Of a stretch of DNA of 64,000 nucleotides, positions 1 to 7,972 are shown one piece after another. Under the pieces are notes generated by a model. The model did no database searches. It had not been told where the DNA came from and saw nothing but the letters and a program-made list of their open reading frames with translations. The stretch is from Bacteroidales bacterium UBA3843 (lineage in GTDB: Bacteria > Bacteroidota > Bacteroidia > Bacteroidales > Paludibacteraceae). The stretch lies in NCBI GenBank assembly GCA_002392745.1, contig DGHR01000009.1, positions 1 through 64,000 of the forward strand, given 5' to 3'. Position 1 is the first letter of the stretch. Every line of letters starts with the position of its first letter. The position numbers and the translations under genes were made by a program.

Positions 1-2404
1 CACCGTCGCGGAGAATCTTTGTACATTGTACATTGTTCCCTTGTACATCCTCAATGCCTTGCGGCAGAGGATTAGCGGGGTCTTGGAAGAGTGCCTGCAG
101 ATAGATGTCGCCGCTGACGGTAACCGTACGCATAGCATTCTTATCACCATCGGACCAACGGACAAACTCATAGCCTTCCTTGGCGATAGCTGCAATCTGA
201 GTGGACGGGTCGGTGCAATCCGGGATACGCGTCATCATCGTTGTTCCCATGTTGTAGTCATTGGGCTCAATCTTGAACATGTAGCCAAGCACACCGTCTT
301 TTTGGCAACTATGGTCTTTTTCCTTGAAGAGTGCACAGATATTCACATTTTTGTTCACTTCGCTCCAGTTACGCGGGTTTTCGGTAGTACCGTCACTCCA
401 AATAACAAACTCATAGCCTGTGTTGGGACGGGCATAAGCGCGAGCGGACTTGTCGTCACAGGTCGGTATTCTGACTTCTACAGAACCGAACAACTCGTTA
501 TCAGGCACTGCGCTGAACATATACGGGAAAATGCCGTTTTTGTCACAATCGGATTCTACAAAATGCGCTACTAGGTGCAAATCTCTATCTACATTTACAA
601 TGTTCGTAACAGGTTCGTATGAATAAACAACATTGCCATTATCCACATCTACCCATGCTTCAAATGTGTATCCGGCAAAACCAGAAGCGCTTATACGCGC
701 AGAAGGATCATCGCAACTTGGAATCTTATAGATTGCCACTGCGCCTTGTTGCGCATTTGCACTCTCTACATCTAATCTATATGGGAAAGTCCCATTAGTG
801 GAGCAGTCGGCTTCCACGAAATAGGCTTGCAGATTCATATCGCGGTTCACATTGGCAATAGAAGTGATGGGTTCATACGAATACACCAGATTATTATCCA
901 CATCGTACCACGCCTCGAAAGCATAGCCTGCATAGGGATAGGCGGCAATCCGGGCGGACGCGTCTTCGCAATCCGGAGCCTTGAATATTTGGGTTGTGCC
1001 TGCCTGCGGCATATTGGCACTCAGGTTCAACTGGTACGGGAAAACACCATTGGTGGAGCAGTCTGCTTCCACGAAATAGGCTTGCAGATTCATATCGCGG
1101 TTCACATTGGCAATAGAAGTGATGGGTTCATACGAATACACCAAGTTGTTATCCATATCGTACCACGCCTCAAAAGCATAGCCTGCATAGGGATAGGCGG
1201 CAATCTGGGCGGATGCATCATCACAATCCGGAGTCTTGCGTATTTGGGTTGTGCCTGCCTGCGGCATATTGGCACTCAGGTTCAACTGATAGGGGAAGAC
1301 ACCATTGGTGGAGCAGTCCGATTTAACCCACTGCGCAGAAAGGTGCATGTCGCGATTGACATTCGCAATAGTAGTTTGCGGCTGATACGAATAAACGACA
1401 TTATTATCCACATCATACCACGCCTCAAAGGCATAGCCTGCATAGGGATAGGCGGCAATCCGGGCGGATGTATCATCACAATCCGGCTCTTTAGTTACCG
1501 TGATCGAACCCTTTGCGGCATCGCTATTCAACACTTCAAAGGCGTAAGGGAAATTGCCGGCAACGCTGACGCTGCTCCAATAGCCGGAATTGTAATTGCT
1601 CACATAATTACAGGGCACATACACATGCGCAGAGGAAGGAATACCGCTGAATGTGTTGGATTGAATCGAAGGAGCGGCACCATTCTTATTAATATATATA
1701 CCCCGTACATTTCCGCATTGGTAGAAGACGTTTGCCTCCATCGAATTGAGCAAAGAAGATGTAGTACCTACCGCCCCGAAAAATACATACTCGAGCGAGC
1801 TGCAATTTCCGAAGAAGTAGTTGGTCACTTTCTCACATGCAGCGGGCAACACAATAGACTTCAAATTGCTGCATCCATAGAAAATAGCTGTCGCCTCATC
1901 GGCAACATAGAAGTTTGATACGGAGTTATATTGCGTAAATGTGACATTCTTCAGTGCACCGCATGCAGAGAAAATATATTCACCGTTAAACGAAATATCC
2001 GAACTATTGATAGTAATGTCTTGTAATTTTGAGCAACCAAAGAACGCGTATTTCCCAATGGCAATCAACGAGCTGTTAACCGTGATGGAAGTGAGGTTCG
2101 AGCATTGATAAAACGCATTATCTGAGATGGTACTTACCGTAAATGATTTGCCGCCATAATTCACTTGACCGGGGATTGTAATACTTCCTGAAACATAATT
2201 GGAATTGCTACTCTGCTCCGCTTTAGGCAACACTATGGCATCGTATGTATCCGCGATGCCCATCTCCGGCCATGCGGAGTGTGTGAGGCGATAATAGAGT
2301 CCGTTGATTAGTGTTTTTTCTGCAATGGTCTCATTAACATAAGCTGCGGTCGCATTACCTGCCATCAAGAGACACGCTGCCAATGTAATCCATATTTTTT
2401 TCAT
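1..2404 (-). CDS. BspA-like leucine-rich repeat surface protein with tandem 85-residue modules (3' end outside window)
   Basis: The frame opens at the ATG at 2404 and stays open to the left edge, so at least 801 residues are present and the stop lies outside the window. It begins with a signal peptide (MKKIWITLAACLLMAG, cleaved near ATA). Residues about 60-260 are LRR_5/BspA-type repeats with the pattern 'AFYQCSNLTSI' and 'AFFGCSKLQDI'. From about residue 290 to 790 come roughly six modules of about 85 residues built around 'PDCDDxSAxIAAYPYAGY.FEAW', a divergent InlB-type beta-grasp repeat. The last visible residues (VQCTKILRDG) match the start of the short conserved C-terminal tail common on Bacteroidales secreted proteins. 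It is inferred to be exported and surface-bound, possibly adhesive; the ligand is unknown. Its tail DNA (20-53) also carries a GTACATTGTACATTG repeat. Confidence 0.85.
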   Translation of the reverse strand, partial: MKKIWITLAACLLMAGNATAAYVNETIAEKTLINGLYYRLTHSAWPEMGIADTYDAIVLPKAEQSSNSNYVSGSITIPGQVNYGGKSFTVSTISDNAFYQCSNLTSITVNSSLIAIGKYAFFGCSKLQDITINSSDISFNGEYIFSACGALKNVTFTQYNSVSNFYVADEATAIFYGCSNLKSIVLPAACEKVTNYFFGNCSSLEYVFFGAVGTTSSLLNSMEANVFYQCGNVRGIYINKNGAAPSIQSNTFSGIPSSAHVYVPCNYVSNYNSGYWSSVSVAGNFPYAFEVLNSDAAKGSITVTKEPDCDDTSARIAAYPYAGYAFEAWYDVDNNVVYSYQPQTTIANVNRDMHLSAQWVKSDCSTNGVFPYQLNLSANMPQAGTTQIRKTPDCDDASAQIAAYPYAGYAFEAWYDMDNNLVYSYEPITSIANVNRDMNLQAYFVEADCSTNGVFPYQLNLSANMPQAGTTQIFKAPDCEDASARIAAYPYAGYAFEAWYDVDNNLVYSYEPITSIANVNRDMNLQAYFVEADCSTNGTFPYRLDVESANAQQGAVAIYKIPSCDDPSARISASGFAGYTFEAWVDVDNGNVVYSYEPVTNIVNVDRDLHLVAHFVESDCDKNGIFPYMFSAVPDNELFGSVEVRIPTCDDKSARAYARPNTGYEFVIWSDGTTENPRNWSEVNKNVNICALFKEKDHSCQKDGVLGYMFKIEPNDYNMGTTMMTRIPDCTDPSTQIAAIAKEGYEFVRWSDGDKNAMRTVTVSGDIYLQALFQDPANPLPQGIEDVQGNNVQCTKILRDG
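800..1564. repeat. Tandem 255-bp coding repeats
   Basis: The sequence around 'gagcagtc' recurs at 801, 1056 and 1311, giving an exact 255-bp (85-codon) period. The first two units are almost identical over more than 150 bp, while units further left are diverged. They encode the central modules of the leucine-rich surface protein. The near-identity suggests recent unit duplication or gene conversion, so copy number may vary between strains. Confidence 0.9.
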
Positions 2405-2459
2405 AAGCTTTGTTGCCGGTTATATCCCATCGGCTCGTCGGTTTTAAATGATTATTTTG

Positions 2460-4565
2460 TCAATAGGAATCTTTTACTCGTGCACCTTGTGCATTGAATA
2501 CAGAGCCATCACCTCGGATAATGTAGACTTGTCCGTCAATAAGAACTTTGTTTACCTTTTCATTGGAGAAGATGTTATCTATGCCTGTTGGTTTAGGAAC
2601 AAAGTTTGCAGTAATAGTTACATTCTCCGTTACGGTCAAACCGGTTGTTTCATCGTAGTTTTCCCAACTTTCGAATACATAACCCTCATCTGCAGTGGCT
2701 GTCAGGAAGATTACTTTGCCATACTCTATTTCCTGACTCAAATCCACAGGATTATTGTCCGCATCTTTAGCCGTTACGGAGCCGTTTTCGGCCACTACTG
2801 TCACCATATAGGTATTAATGGTATAAGTAGCCTTAACGGTAATTGCTGCGGTGATGCTGCTGAAATCCTTGTCCCAACCGGCAAAGGTATATCCCTCTCG
2901 TGCCGGGTCAGCGGGAGCAGTAGCAGCCTCTTCAAAGAGTACATCTTCTTCTTTGAGAACACGGTCATCAAAATCTACGAAGGTTACGTGATAAGAGTTC
3001 TTCGTATAAGTAGCCTTAACGGTAATTGCTGCGGTGATGCTGCTGAAATCCTTGTCCCAGCCGGCAAAGGTATATCCCTCGCGTGCCGGGTCAGCAGGAG
3101 CAGTAGCAGCCTCTTCAAAGAGTACATCTTCCTCCTTGAGAATACGGTCATCAAAATCTACGAAGGTTACGTGATAAGCTTTTTTATTGAAAGAAGCAGA
3201 AATGGTAGCATTAGCGGTAACGGTGAGTGAGCCATCCGCTTCGCAACCGCTCCATGCGCCGAACTCGTAGCCCTCATTCGGGGTAGCAATGAAGTGCAGG
3301 ATAGTTCCTTCTTCCACTGATGTGAGGTCTATACCGGTCTCTTGCAGAGCAATAGTACCGTTTGCCGGTTGGTCAACCGTAATAGTGTAACTGGGTTTTT
3401 GCACAAAGACAACTTGTACATTCGTATTCTTGGTTACTTGTAGGGTCATGGGATTAGTGTACTCATTGACAGCACTTTCCCCTTCACGTGTTACCAGATA
3501 TAGGACGAACTTGTAGTGATTATTTGGTGTAGCAGTAAACACCAAGTTGGTGCCGTATAATACAGGTTGACCGAGGTCAACGGTATTTCCGCCGGAAGTA
3601 ACAGTTACAGAACCATTTGTCGGAGTGGCTAAGGTCACATTCATTTGTTTTAGTTTGAAAGTGCAAGAGATTGTCACATTTTCATTGACAGTAATTGTAC
3701 CATCTTGAGCACAGCCGCTCCATGTATCTAATTCATAATTGGCATCCGGAGTGGCCGTGAAATGCAACAATGTACCTTCCGGTACTTCGGTTAAATCAAC
3801 GGATTCGGTAACATTAATAGAACCGTGCTCCGGCTGCATCAACGTAACGGTATAGGTATTTACCGGCTCTTCCGTAGAAATGACGATATTACCACTGGCA
3901 CCTTTCTTGTCAATGCCATATCCACCGGAAGACATACCCGAGCGCACTACTGCTCCGGACGGAGCAATGATATAGCAGTTGGTTACTTCAACATAATCTT
4001 GGCGTAGCAACTGAGATGTTGTTACATTGGAGTTATTGATATATGTTTTTCCACCTACACTATTGTTCCCTATACCATAATCACTTTCCGCTACAATAGT
4101 TGTATTATTAATACGCAGCGTACCATGAGCTGTATGAATAGCAAAATAGGTATCGGACTTTGCATTCAACGAGCCACTTCCGGTTATGGTCAGATCACTA
4201 TAGTGGCTAAGTTGAATAGCGCAATAATAACCTGTTCCGTTATAGTGCAAAGAGTTTTCTCCTATAAGTTGAACAGTTACTGCCGGAGTGCTATAGGTGC
4301 TTTTGGATTCCAATACACTTGCGCTTCCGGTAAATGATACCTGGGCATTGTTAAGGGTCAATGTCCGGGTGGAGACATCGTAAGTAATGGTACCGGATGC
4401 CGTAACGCCGGAGATTTCATTCAGCGCTGCTACAATTCCGGTAGGAGAAGTCGCGATGGCATCACTAATCGTTAATCCGCACATCATGAATTCTTCTGAG
4501 GCATAAGAGACCTGAAAGATGCAGCATAATACTGCCGCAATGAGTAATGTAAATAATTTTCTCAT
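2460..4565 (-). CDS. Secreted beta-helix protein with InlB/Flg_new-type repeats
   Basis: The start is taken at 4565 (MRKLFTLLIAAVLCC, a good signal peptide) and not at the upstream in-frame ATG at 4640, which would put 25 polar residues before it. The protein is 701 residues. Residues about 30-190 are a parallel beta-helix region resembling DUF4353 carbohydrate-binding-like proteins ('TLTLNNAQVSFTG', 'LTITGSGSLNAKS', 'LRINNTTIVAES'). Next come divergent InlB B-repeats ('LHFTATPDANYELDTWSGC') and two almost identical Listeria-Bacteroides (Flg_new) repeats ('GYTFAGWDKDFSS'). It ends with a tail 'KVLIDGQVYIIRGDGSVF' like that of many Bacteroidales exported proteins. It is probably displayed on the surface; its substrate is not known. 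It lies downstream of a minus-strand hairpin at 4737-4772. Confidence 0.85.
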   Translation of the reverse strand: MRKLFTLLIAAVLCCIFQVSYASEEFMMCGLTISDAIATSPTGIVAALNEISGVTASGTITYDVSTRTLTLNNAQVSFTGSASVLESKSTYSTPAVTVQLIGENSLHYNGTGYYCAIQLSHYSDLTITGSGSLNAKSDTYFAIHTAHGTLRINNTTIVAESDYGIGNNSVGGKTYINNSNVTTSQLLRQDYVEVTNCYIIAPSGAVVRSGMSSGGYGIDKKGASGNIVISTEEPVNTYTVTLMQPEHGSINVTESVDLTEVPEGTLLHFTATPDANYELDTWSGCAQDGTITVNENVTISCTFKLKQMNVTLATPTNGSVTVTSGGNTVDLGQPVLYGTNLVFTATPNNHYKFVLYLVTREGESAVNEYTNPMTLQVTKNTNVQVVFVQKPSYTITVDQPANGTIALQETGIDLTSVEEGTILHFIATPNEGYEFGAWSGCEADGSLTVTANATISASFNKKAYHVTFVDFDDRILKEEDVLFEEAATAPADPAREGYTFAGWDKDFSSITAAITVKATYTKNSYHVTFVDFDDRVLKEEDVLFEEAATAPADPAREGYTFAGWDKDFSSITAAITVKATYTINTYMVTVVAENGSVTAKDADNNPVDLSQEIEYGKVIFLTATADEGYVFESWENYDETTGLTVTENVTITANFVPKPTGIDNIFSNEKVNKVLIDGQVYIIRGDGSVFNAQGARVKDSY
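2821..3186. repeat. Two 183-bp direct repeats inside the beta-helix protein gene
   Basis: Units 2821-3003 and 3004-3186 are near-identical and encode two 61-residue Flg_new repeats that differ at only a few positions. The high DNA identity indicates a recent in-frame duplication. Confidence 0.9.
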
Positions 4566-4736
4566 AATAATGTTGGCTGTGTTATCCTGTTGCCTCTTCA
4601 GTTTTAAAGATTGTTTGTTAATATGGTTGGTTTTGGTCATTTACAAAGTACCGTTGGGTAGAGCTGGTTGTTGCGCCCGCATTTTTTATAACGCATTTAT
4701 ATGGATGCTTTGTTCAACGAGCCGCCCACATGCAAA

Positions 4737-4772
4737 AAGGCAGCACATAGCCATAAAGCTATGCACCGCCTT
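4737..4772 (-). terminator. Hairpin with T-run, possible terminator or attenuator
   Basis: On the minus strand, arm 4772-4758 pairs with 4751-4737 around a TTTATG loop (outer AAGGC/GCCTT, inner CATAGC/GCTATG, a few mismatches between) and is followed by TTTTT. It lies about 170 bp upstream of the beta-helix protein gene. A minus-strand -7-like TATCTTTG (4985-4992) lies further upstream but has no proper -33 box. Confidence 0.4.
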
Positions 4773-4837
4773 CTGCGTTGCTATCCATCCCCGTATTTTA
4801 CGACATTTCCGTAATGGGGGGGGGTAAAATCGAACAT

Positions 4838-4945
4838 CAAACCATTTACCATTTCTAATCTCCCTCCGGTCGAACGATCTGCTTCGCCGTATGGGTCATT
4901 TGCCATTTTATTCATTTACCATTTATTCATTTACCATGTACCATT
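4838..4945. repeat. Degenerate CATTTACCATTT spacer repeats
   Basis: The 833-bp spacer 4566-5398 contains no convincing gene. This part is made of loosely repeated ACCATTTACCATTT and TTCATTTACCATTT words, the same family seen at 31819-31934 and 44198-44226, and reversed inside ileS near 16857. A run of nine G residues lies just before it at about 4817. Confidence 0.6.
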
Positions 4946-5259
4946 CATCGGGTTATTGGTGTTGGTCGTTTTCCAAATCTGCTGCAAAGATACTACATTT
5001 TTCCGGTATAGGTGTTATCATTATTTGAGAAAGATTTATCATTTTGTGAAAATTATCAGTATTTTTCGACAGGGTGTCAATTTTTCCACATCGAAATAGA
5101 ACATTGGGTGGCTATATACACCATTCCGGTGGTGTGCCCGCTCTGTCGCTTTCTCCCTTTTAGACCTAAACAGACGGCACTTGCACAAGCATAGCACCTG
5201 CTGTCTATTCCTAAAAAATGTAGAGTTTACTCTACTTTTTCTAAAATTCTGCATTTTTT

Positions 5260-5291
5260 TTTGCGTATGTGCATTTTTTTTTGTAATTTTG
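5260..5291 (+). promoter_or_regulatory. Bacteroidota-type promoter
   Basis: The -33 box TTTG is at 5260-5263 and the -7 box TAATTTTG at 5284-5291, with 20 nt between. It lies 107 bp upstream of the pRiA4b-like gene and probably drives it and miaA. Confidence 0.7.
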
Positions 5292-5398
5292 CGCCCCAAA
5301 TGGATAAAGCAATACCATTTGGTCATTTAACAATAACCAATCACCAATAACCTATAACCTTTATCAACAAAGAACGAATCAATAAACTTAAAAACAAT

Positions 5399-5947
5399 AT
5401 GATTTACAGACTTACATTTTCGTGCGAGGAGGGCGACCCCAATTTCCGGCGCGTGTTCGAGGCCGATCCGGACGCCACATTCCTGGAACTGCACGAAGCT
5501 ATCCTGAAGAGTGTGGATTATCCCGACGACCAGATGACCAGTTTCTATCTATGCAACGAGGACTGGGAGAAAGGCCAGGAAGTGACGCTCGTCGAGATGG
5601 ATGCCAACTTCGAGTACGACAACATGGTGATGAACGAGACCCGTCTGTCGGATTTGCTGACAGAGCAGGGACAGCGCCTGATTTATGTGTTCGACCCTAT
5701 GTTCGAGCGCTATTTCTTCGGCAGTCTCAAGGAGATAAAGGCCGGCACGATGAACGGTGTGGAGTGCGTCGAGAGCAAGGGAAAAGCACCGAAGCAGCTG
5801 AAGAGCGAGGACCCGTTGGCCGGACTGAACTCCAAAGGCGGCGAGGATTTCGATTTGAGCGACGAATTCCGCGACGAGTTGGACCTGGGCGATATTGACA
5901 TGGAGGGATTCCAGGACTTGTCGTTCGAGGACGGAAGCATGTTTTAA
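5399..5947 (+). CDS. Plasmid pRiA4b ORF-3-like family protein
   Basis: A 182-residue acidic protein. Its start 'MIYRLTFSCEEGDPNFRRVFEADPD' region and the following 'TFLELHEAILKSVDYP' are typical of the pRiA4b_Orf3 family (also labelled IS1096 passenger TnpR-like). The family name is historical and does not imply mobility; nothing resembling an insertion sequence surrounds it. The C-terminal third is rich in Asp and Glu ('DLSDEFRDELDLGDIDMEGF') and is probably flexible. It sits 45 bp upstream of miaA and shares its promoter region, so the two are likely cotranscribed. Biochemical function is unknown. Confidence 0.8.
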   Translation: MIYRLTFSCEEGDPNFRRVFEADPDATFLELHEAILKSVDYPDDQMTSFYLCNEDWEKGQEVTLVEMDANFEYDNMVMNETRLSDLLTEQGQRLIYVFDPMFERYFFGSLKEIKAGTMNGVECVESKGKAPKQLKSEDPLAGLNSKGGEDFDLSDEFRDELDLGDIDMEGFQDLSFEDGSMF

Positions 5948-6023
5948 GGGATTAAGGGACTAAGTACCAAGTGACAAAGGACCAAGTGCCAAATGACCAA
6001 TAACCAATTACCAATCACCAATA
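5942..6023. repeat. Degenerate CCAAT(T)ACC repeats running into the miaA start
   Basis: Words of the type ACCAAGTGCCAAATGACC and ATAACCAATTACCAATCACC are repeated with variation. The run continues through the miaA ATG (5993) and encodes its first dozen residues. A similar stretch lies at 5325-5361. Confidence 0.6.
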
Positions 6024-6961
6024 CAAAGACACTGGTTTTGATTCTCGGTCCAACGGGTGTCGGCAAGACGGAGTTGTCGCTGCGTGTGGCAGCGCACTAC
6101 GGCAGTCCGATTGTCAGTTGTGACAGCCGGCAGCTCTTCCGCGAGATACCGATAGGCACCGCCGCACCGACGGCAGAGGAACAGGCACGTGTGAAGCATT
6201 ATTTCATAGGGACCCGTTCAGTGACCGAGGATTACAGCGCGGGTCAGTATGAGCGCGATGCGCTGGTATTGCTGGACGAACTGTTTAAGGAACATGACGT
6301 GGTGGTAGCAACCGGCGGTTCGATGCTCTATGCCGATGCGCTGTGCAACGGGCTGGATGATTTGCCGACCGTGCCTGCCGCTATCCGTCGGCAAGTCGAA
6401 AGGCAAAAGTCGAAAGTCGAAAGCAGGGAAGATTGGTTGGCGTGGTTGCAAAGCGAGGTGCAGCGACTCGATCCCGAATACTGGGAGATAGTGGACAGGC
6501 ATAATCCGGCCCGTTTGCGTCACTGCATAGAGATATGCCTGACGACCGGCAGAACCTATTCATCGCTGCGTACATTCGTCCGCAAGGAGCGTCCGTTCCG
6601 AATAATAAAAGTAGGAATAGAGCGTCCTCGCGCAGAACTGTACGCGCGCATAGACCGGCGCGTGAAACAGATGATGGACGCCGGTCTGACGGCCGAAGCG
6701 CAGAAGGTCTATCCGTTCCGCCATCTGGCCGCGCTGCAGACCGTGGGCTACAGAGAGTTGTTTGCCTACATGGACGGAGAATATGACTTGGCGCGCGCCA
6801 TCGAACGGATACAGCAAAACTCGCGACACTACGCCAAACGCCAGATGACCTGGTTCCGGCGGGACAAACAAATACATTGGCTAAATGCCCAAAACGATTA
6901 TGAAACGAATATACATATTATTGACAATCTGCTGCATGACGATAGCATGCAAACGCGTTGA
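5993..6961 (+). CDS. miaA: tRNA dimethylallyltransferase
   Basis: Transfers a dimethylallyl group from DMAPP to N6 of adenosine-37 in tRNAs that read codons starting with U. The 322-residue protein shows the P-loop 'LILGPTGVGKTEL', the 'SCDSRQLFREIPIGTA' substrate loop and 'QTVGYRELFAYMDGE', all normal for MiaA. The first 12 residues (MTNNQLPITNTK) are encoded by spacer-type repeats. A second insert, 'ERQKSKVESRED' near residues 136-147, is encoded by CGAAAGTCGAAAG-type repeats. Both are unlike ordinary MiaA and probably sit in tolerant loops. The 3' end overlaps the next gene by 62 bp. Confidence 0.95.
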   Translation: MTNNQLPITNTKTLVLILGPTGVGKTELSLRVAAHYGSPIVSCDSRQLFREIPIGTAAPTAEEQARVKHYFIGTRSVTEDYSAGQYERDALVLLDELFKEHDVVVATGGSMLYADALCNGLDDLPTVPAAIRRQVERQKSKVESREDWLAWLQSEVQRLDPEYWEIVDRHNPARLRHCIEICLTTGRTYSSLRTFVRKERPFRIIKVGIERPRAELYARIDRRVKQMMDAGLTAEAQKVYPFRHLAALQTVGYRELFAYMDGEYDLARAIERIQQNSRHYAKRQMTWFRRDKQIHWLNAQNDYETNIHIIDNLLHDDSMQTR

Positions 6962-7934
6962 GGTGGATTTCTCCTACTCGCCTACGGAGCCTCGTGCAGG
7001 TCAAGCCGTGAAATTCAGCAATCTGTCTTCGGCAGGCGAGGATTGGAGTTGGTCTTACGGTGACGGTGTGACATCGACCCTGAAGTCGCCGTCGCACACC
7101 TACAAGAAGCCGGGGAAATACCGCGTGGTACTGAAGGTGGACAACAAATCGTCCCGCACGGCGACGCATGAGATAACGGTATATGACACCGTTCCGACGT
7201 TCAGCTGCGCAGACACGGCATTCACTGTTTACAAGGACTACACTTTCACGGCGAACCTGTACAACCCCTACAACTTGGACGTGAAGTATCAATGGGGTTT
7301 TCCGGCGAACACGATATACGTGGCGCAGGTGGACACGTCCGCAAGTCTGACCGGCAGCAGTATCAAGGTCTACTTCCTGCAAGCAATGGAGGCTGCGCCT
7401 ATCAGTCTCAGGATTGTGATGAACGGCGATACCACCTATATCGACCGTTCGTTCCGTGTGGCTGACCGAGCAACCAATTCGGTATTGTTCCGTACTGCCG
7501 AGTGCGATTACCGTCAGCGTATCTTCGGCGCGCGGGCCGAGATGCTCAAGAGGGATGAAACGGCCGGGGAACTGCTGGATATCACCCAAGACACCATGCA
7601 AGTGTACAACGGCTATCCGTTCACGTTGAGCGAGTTTCAGACCGTGTTTCCGGAGATAGAGGGATTTCATATCGCCCACCGCAAGATTTATTTCCGTGCG
7701 GGCGGATTATGGGTAGCGAACATCGATGGTGCGAACATGGTTCCGATTGACGAAAAGGAATGTTACGCCATGGAACTGGACTACACGGACAACCGCATTT
7801 ATTGGGCGAACGACGAAGGCGTATGGTATATGCCGTTTATCGGTTCGGACAACAACAAGTTCGTCACCAGCCCGAAGAAACTCAACAACCTGACCGGAGT
7901 AACGCGTATATCCGCTGACCCGGACCCACAGTAA
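6900..7934 (+). CDS. PKD-domain lipoprotein
   Basis: The start at 6900 gives 'MKRIYILLTICCMTIACKR', a lipoprotein signal with Cys17 as the lipidated residue; an upstream in-frame ATG at 6885 is less likely. Residues about 20-100 form a PKD domain ('AGQAVKFSNLSS..WSWSYGDG', 'SHTYKKPGKYRVVLKV'). The C-terminal half contains YWTD-like propeller fragments ('VANIDGANMVPI', 'YTDNRIYWANDEGVWYM'). It overlaps miaA by 62 bp and is followed after 38 bp by glycogen synthase. It is probably anchored in the outer or inner membrane facing the periplasm. No specific role can be assigned. Confidence 0.8.
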   Translation: MKRIYILLTICCMTIACKRVEVDFSYSPTEPRAGQAVKFSNLSSAGEDWSWSYGDGVTSTLKSPSHTYKKPGKYRVVLKVDNKSSRTATHEITVYDTVPTFSCADTAFTVYKDYTFTANLYNPYNLDVKYQWGFPANTIYVAQVDTSASLTGSSIKVYFLQAMEAAPISLRIVMNGDTTYIDRSFRVADRATNSVLFRTAECDYRQRIFGARAEMLKRDETAGELLDITQDTMQVYNGYPFTLSEFQTVFPEIEGFHIAHRKIYFRAGGLWVANIDGANMVPIDEKECYAMELDYTDNRIYWANDEGVWYMPFIGSDNNKFVTSPKKLNNLTGVTRISADPDPQ

Positions 7935-7972
7935 AAAGAATCACAACCAACCAAACAATTTATCCATTATCA

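Noticed and set aside
827..1918. Long plus-strand open frame opposite the leucine-rich protein
   Set aside because: It is the exact complement frame of the 85-codon repeats; the minus strand gives a signal peptide and recognisable repeats while this frame gives none.
2448..3230. Plus-strand frame opposite the Flg_new repeats
   Set aside because: Repeated only because the minus-strand coding repeats are duplicated; no recognisable protein features.
4985..4992. Minus-strand promoter upstream of the beta-helix protein gene
   Set aside because: TATCTTTG is present but no TTTG box lies 19-21 nt upstream of it.
5399..5947. Transposon or plasmid gene suggested by the family name pRiA4b ORF-3 / TnpR
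   Set aside because: No inverted repeats, target duplication or transposase nearby; the family is common next to miaA in Bacteroidales chromosomes.
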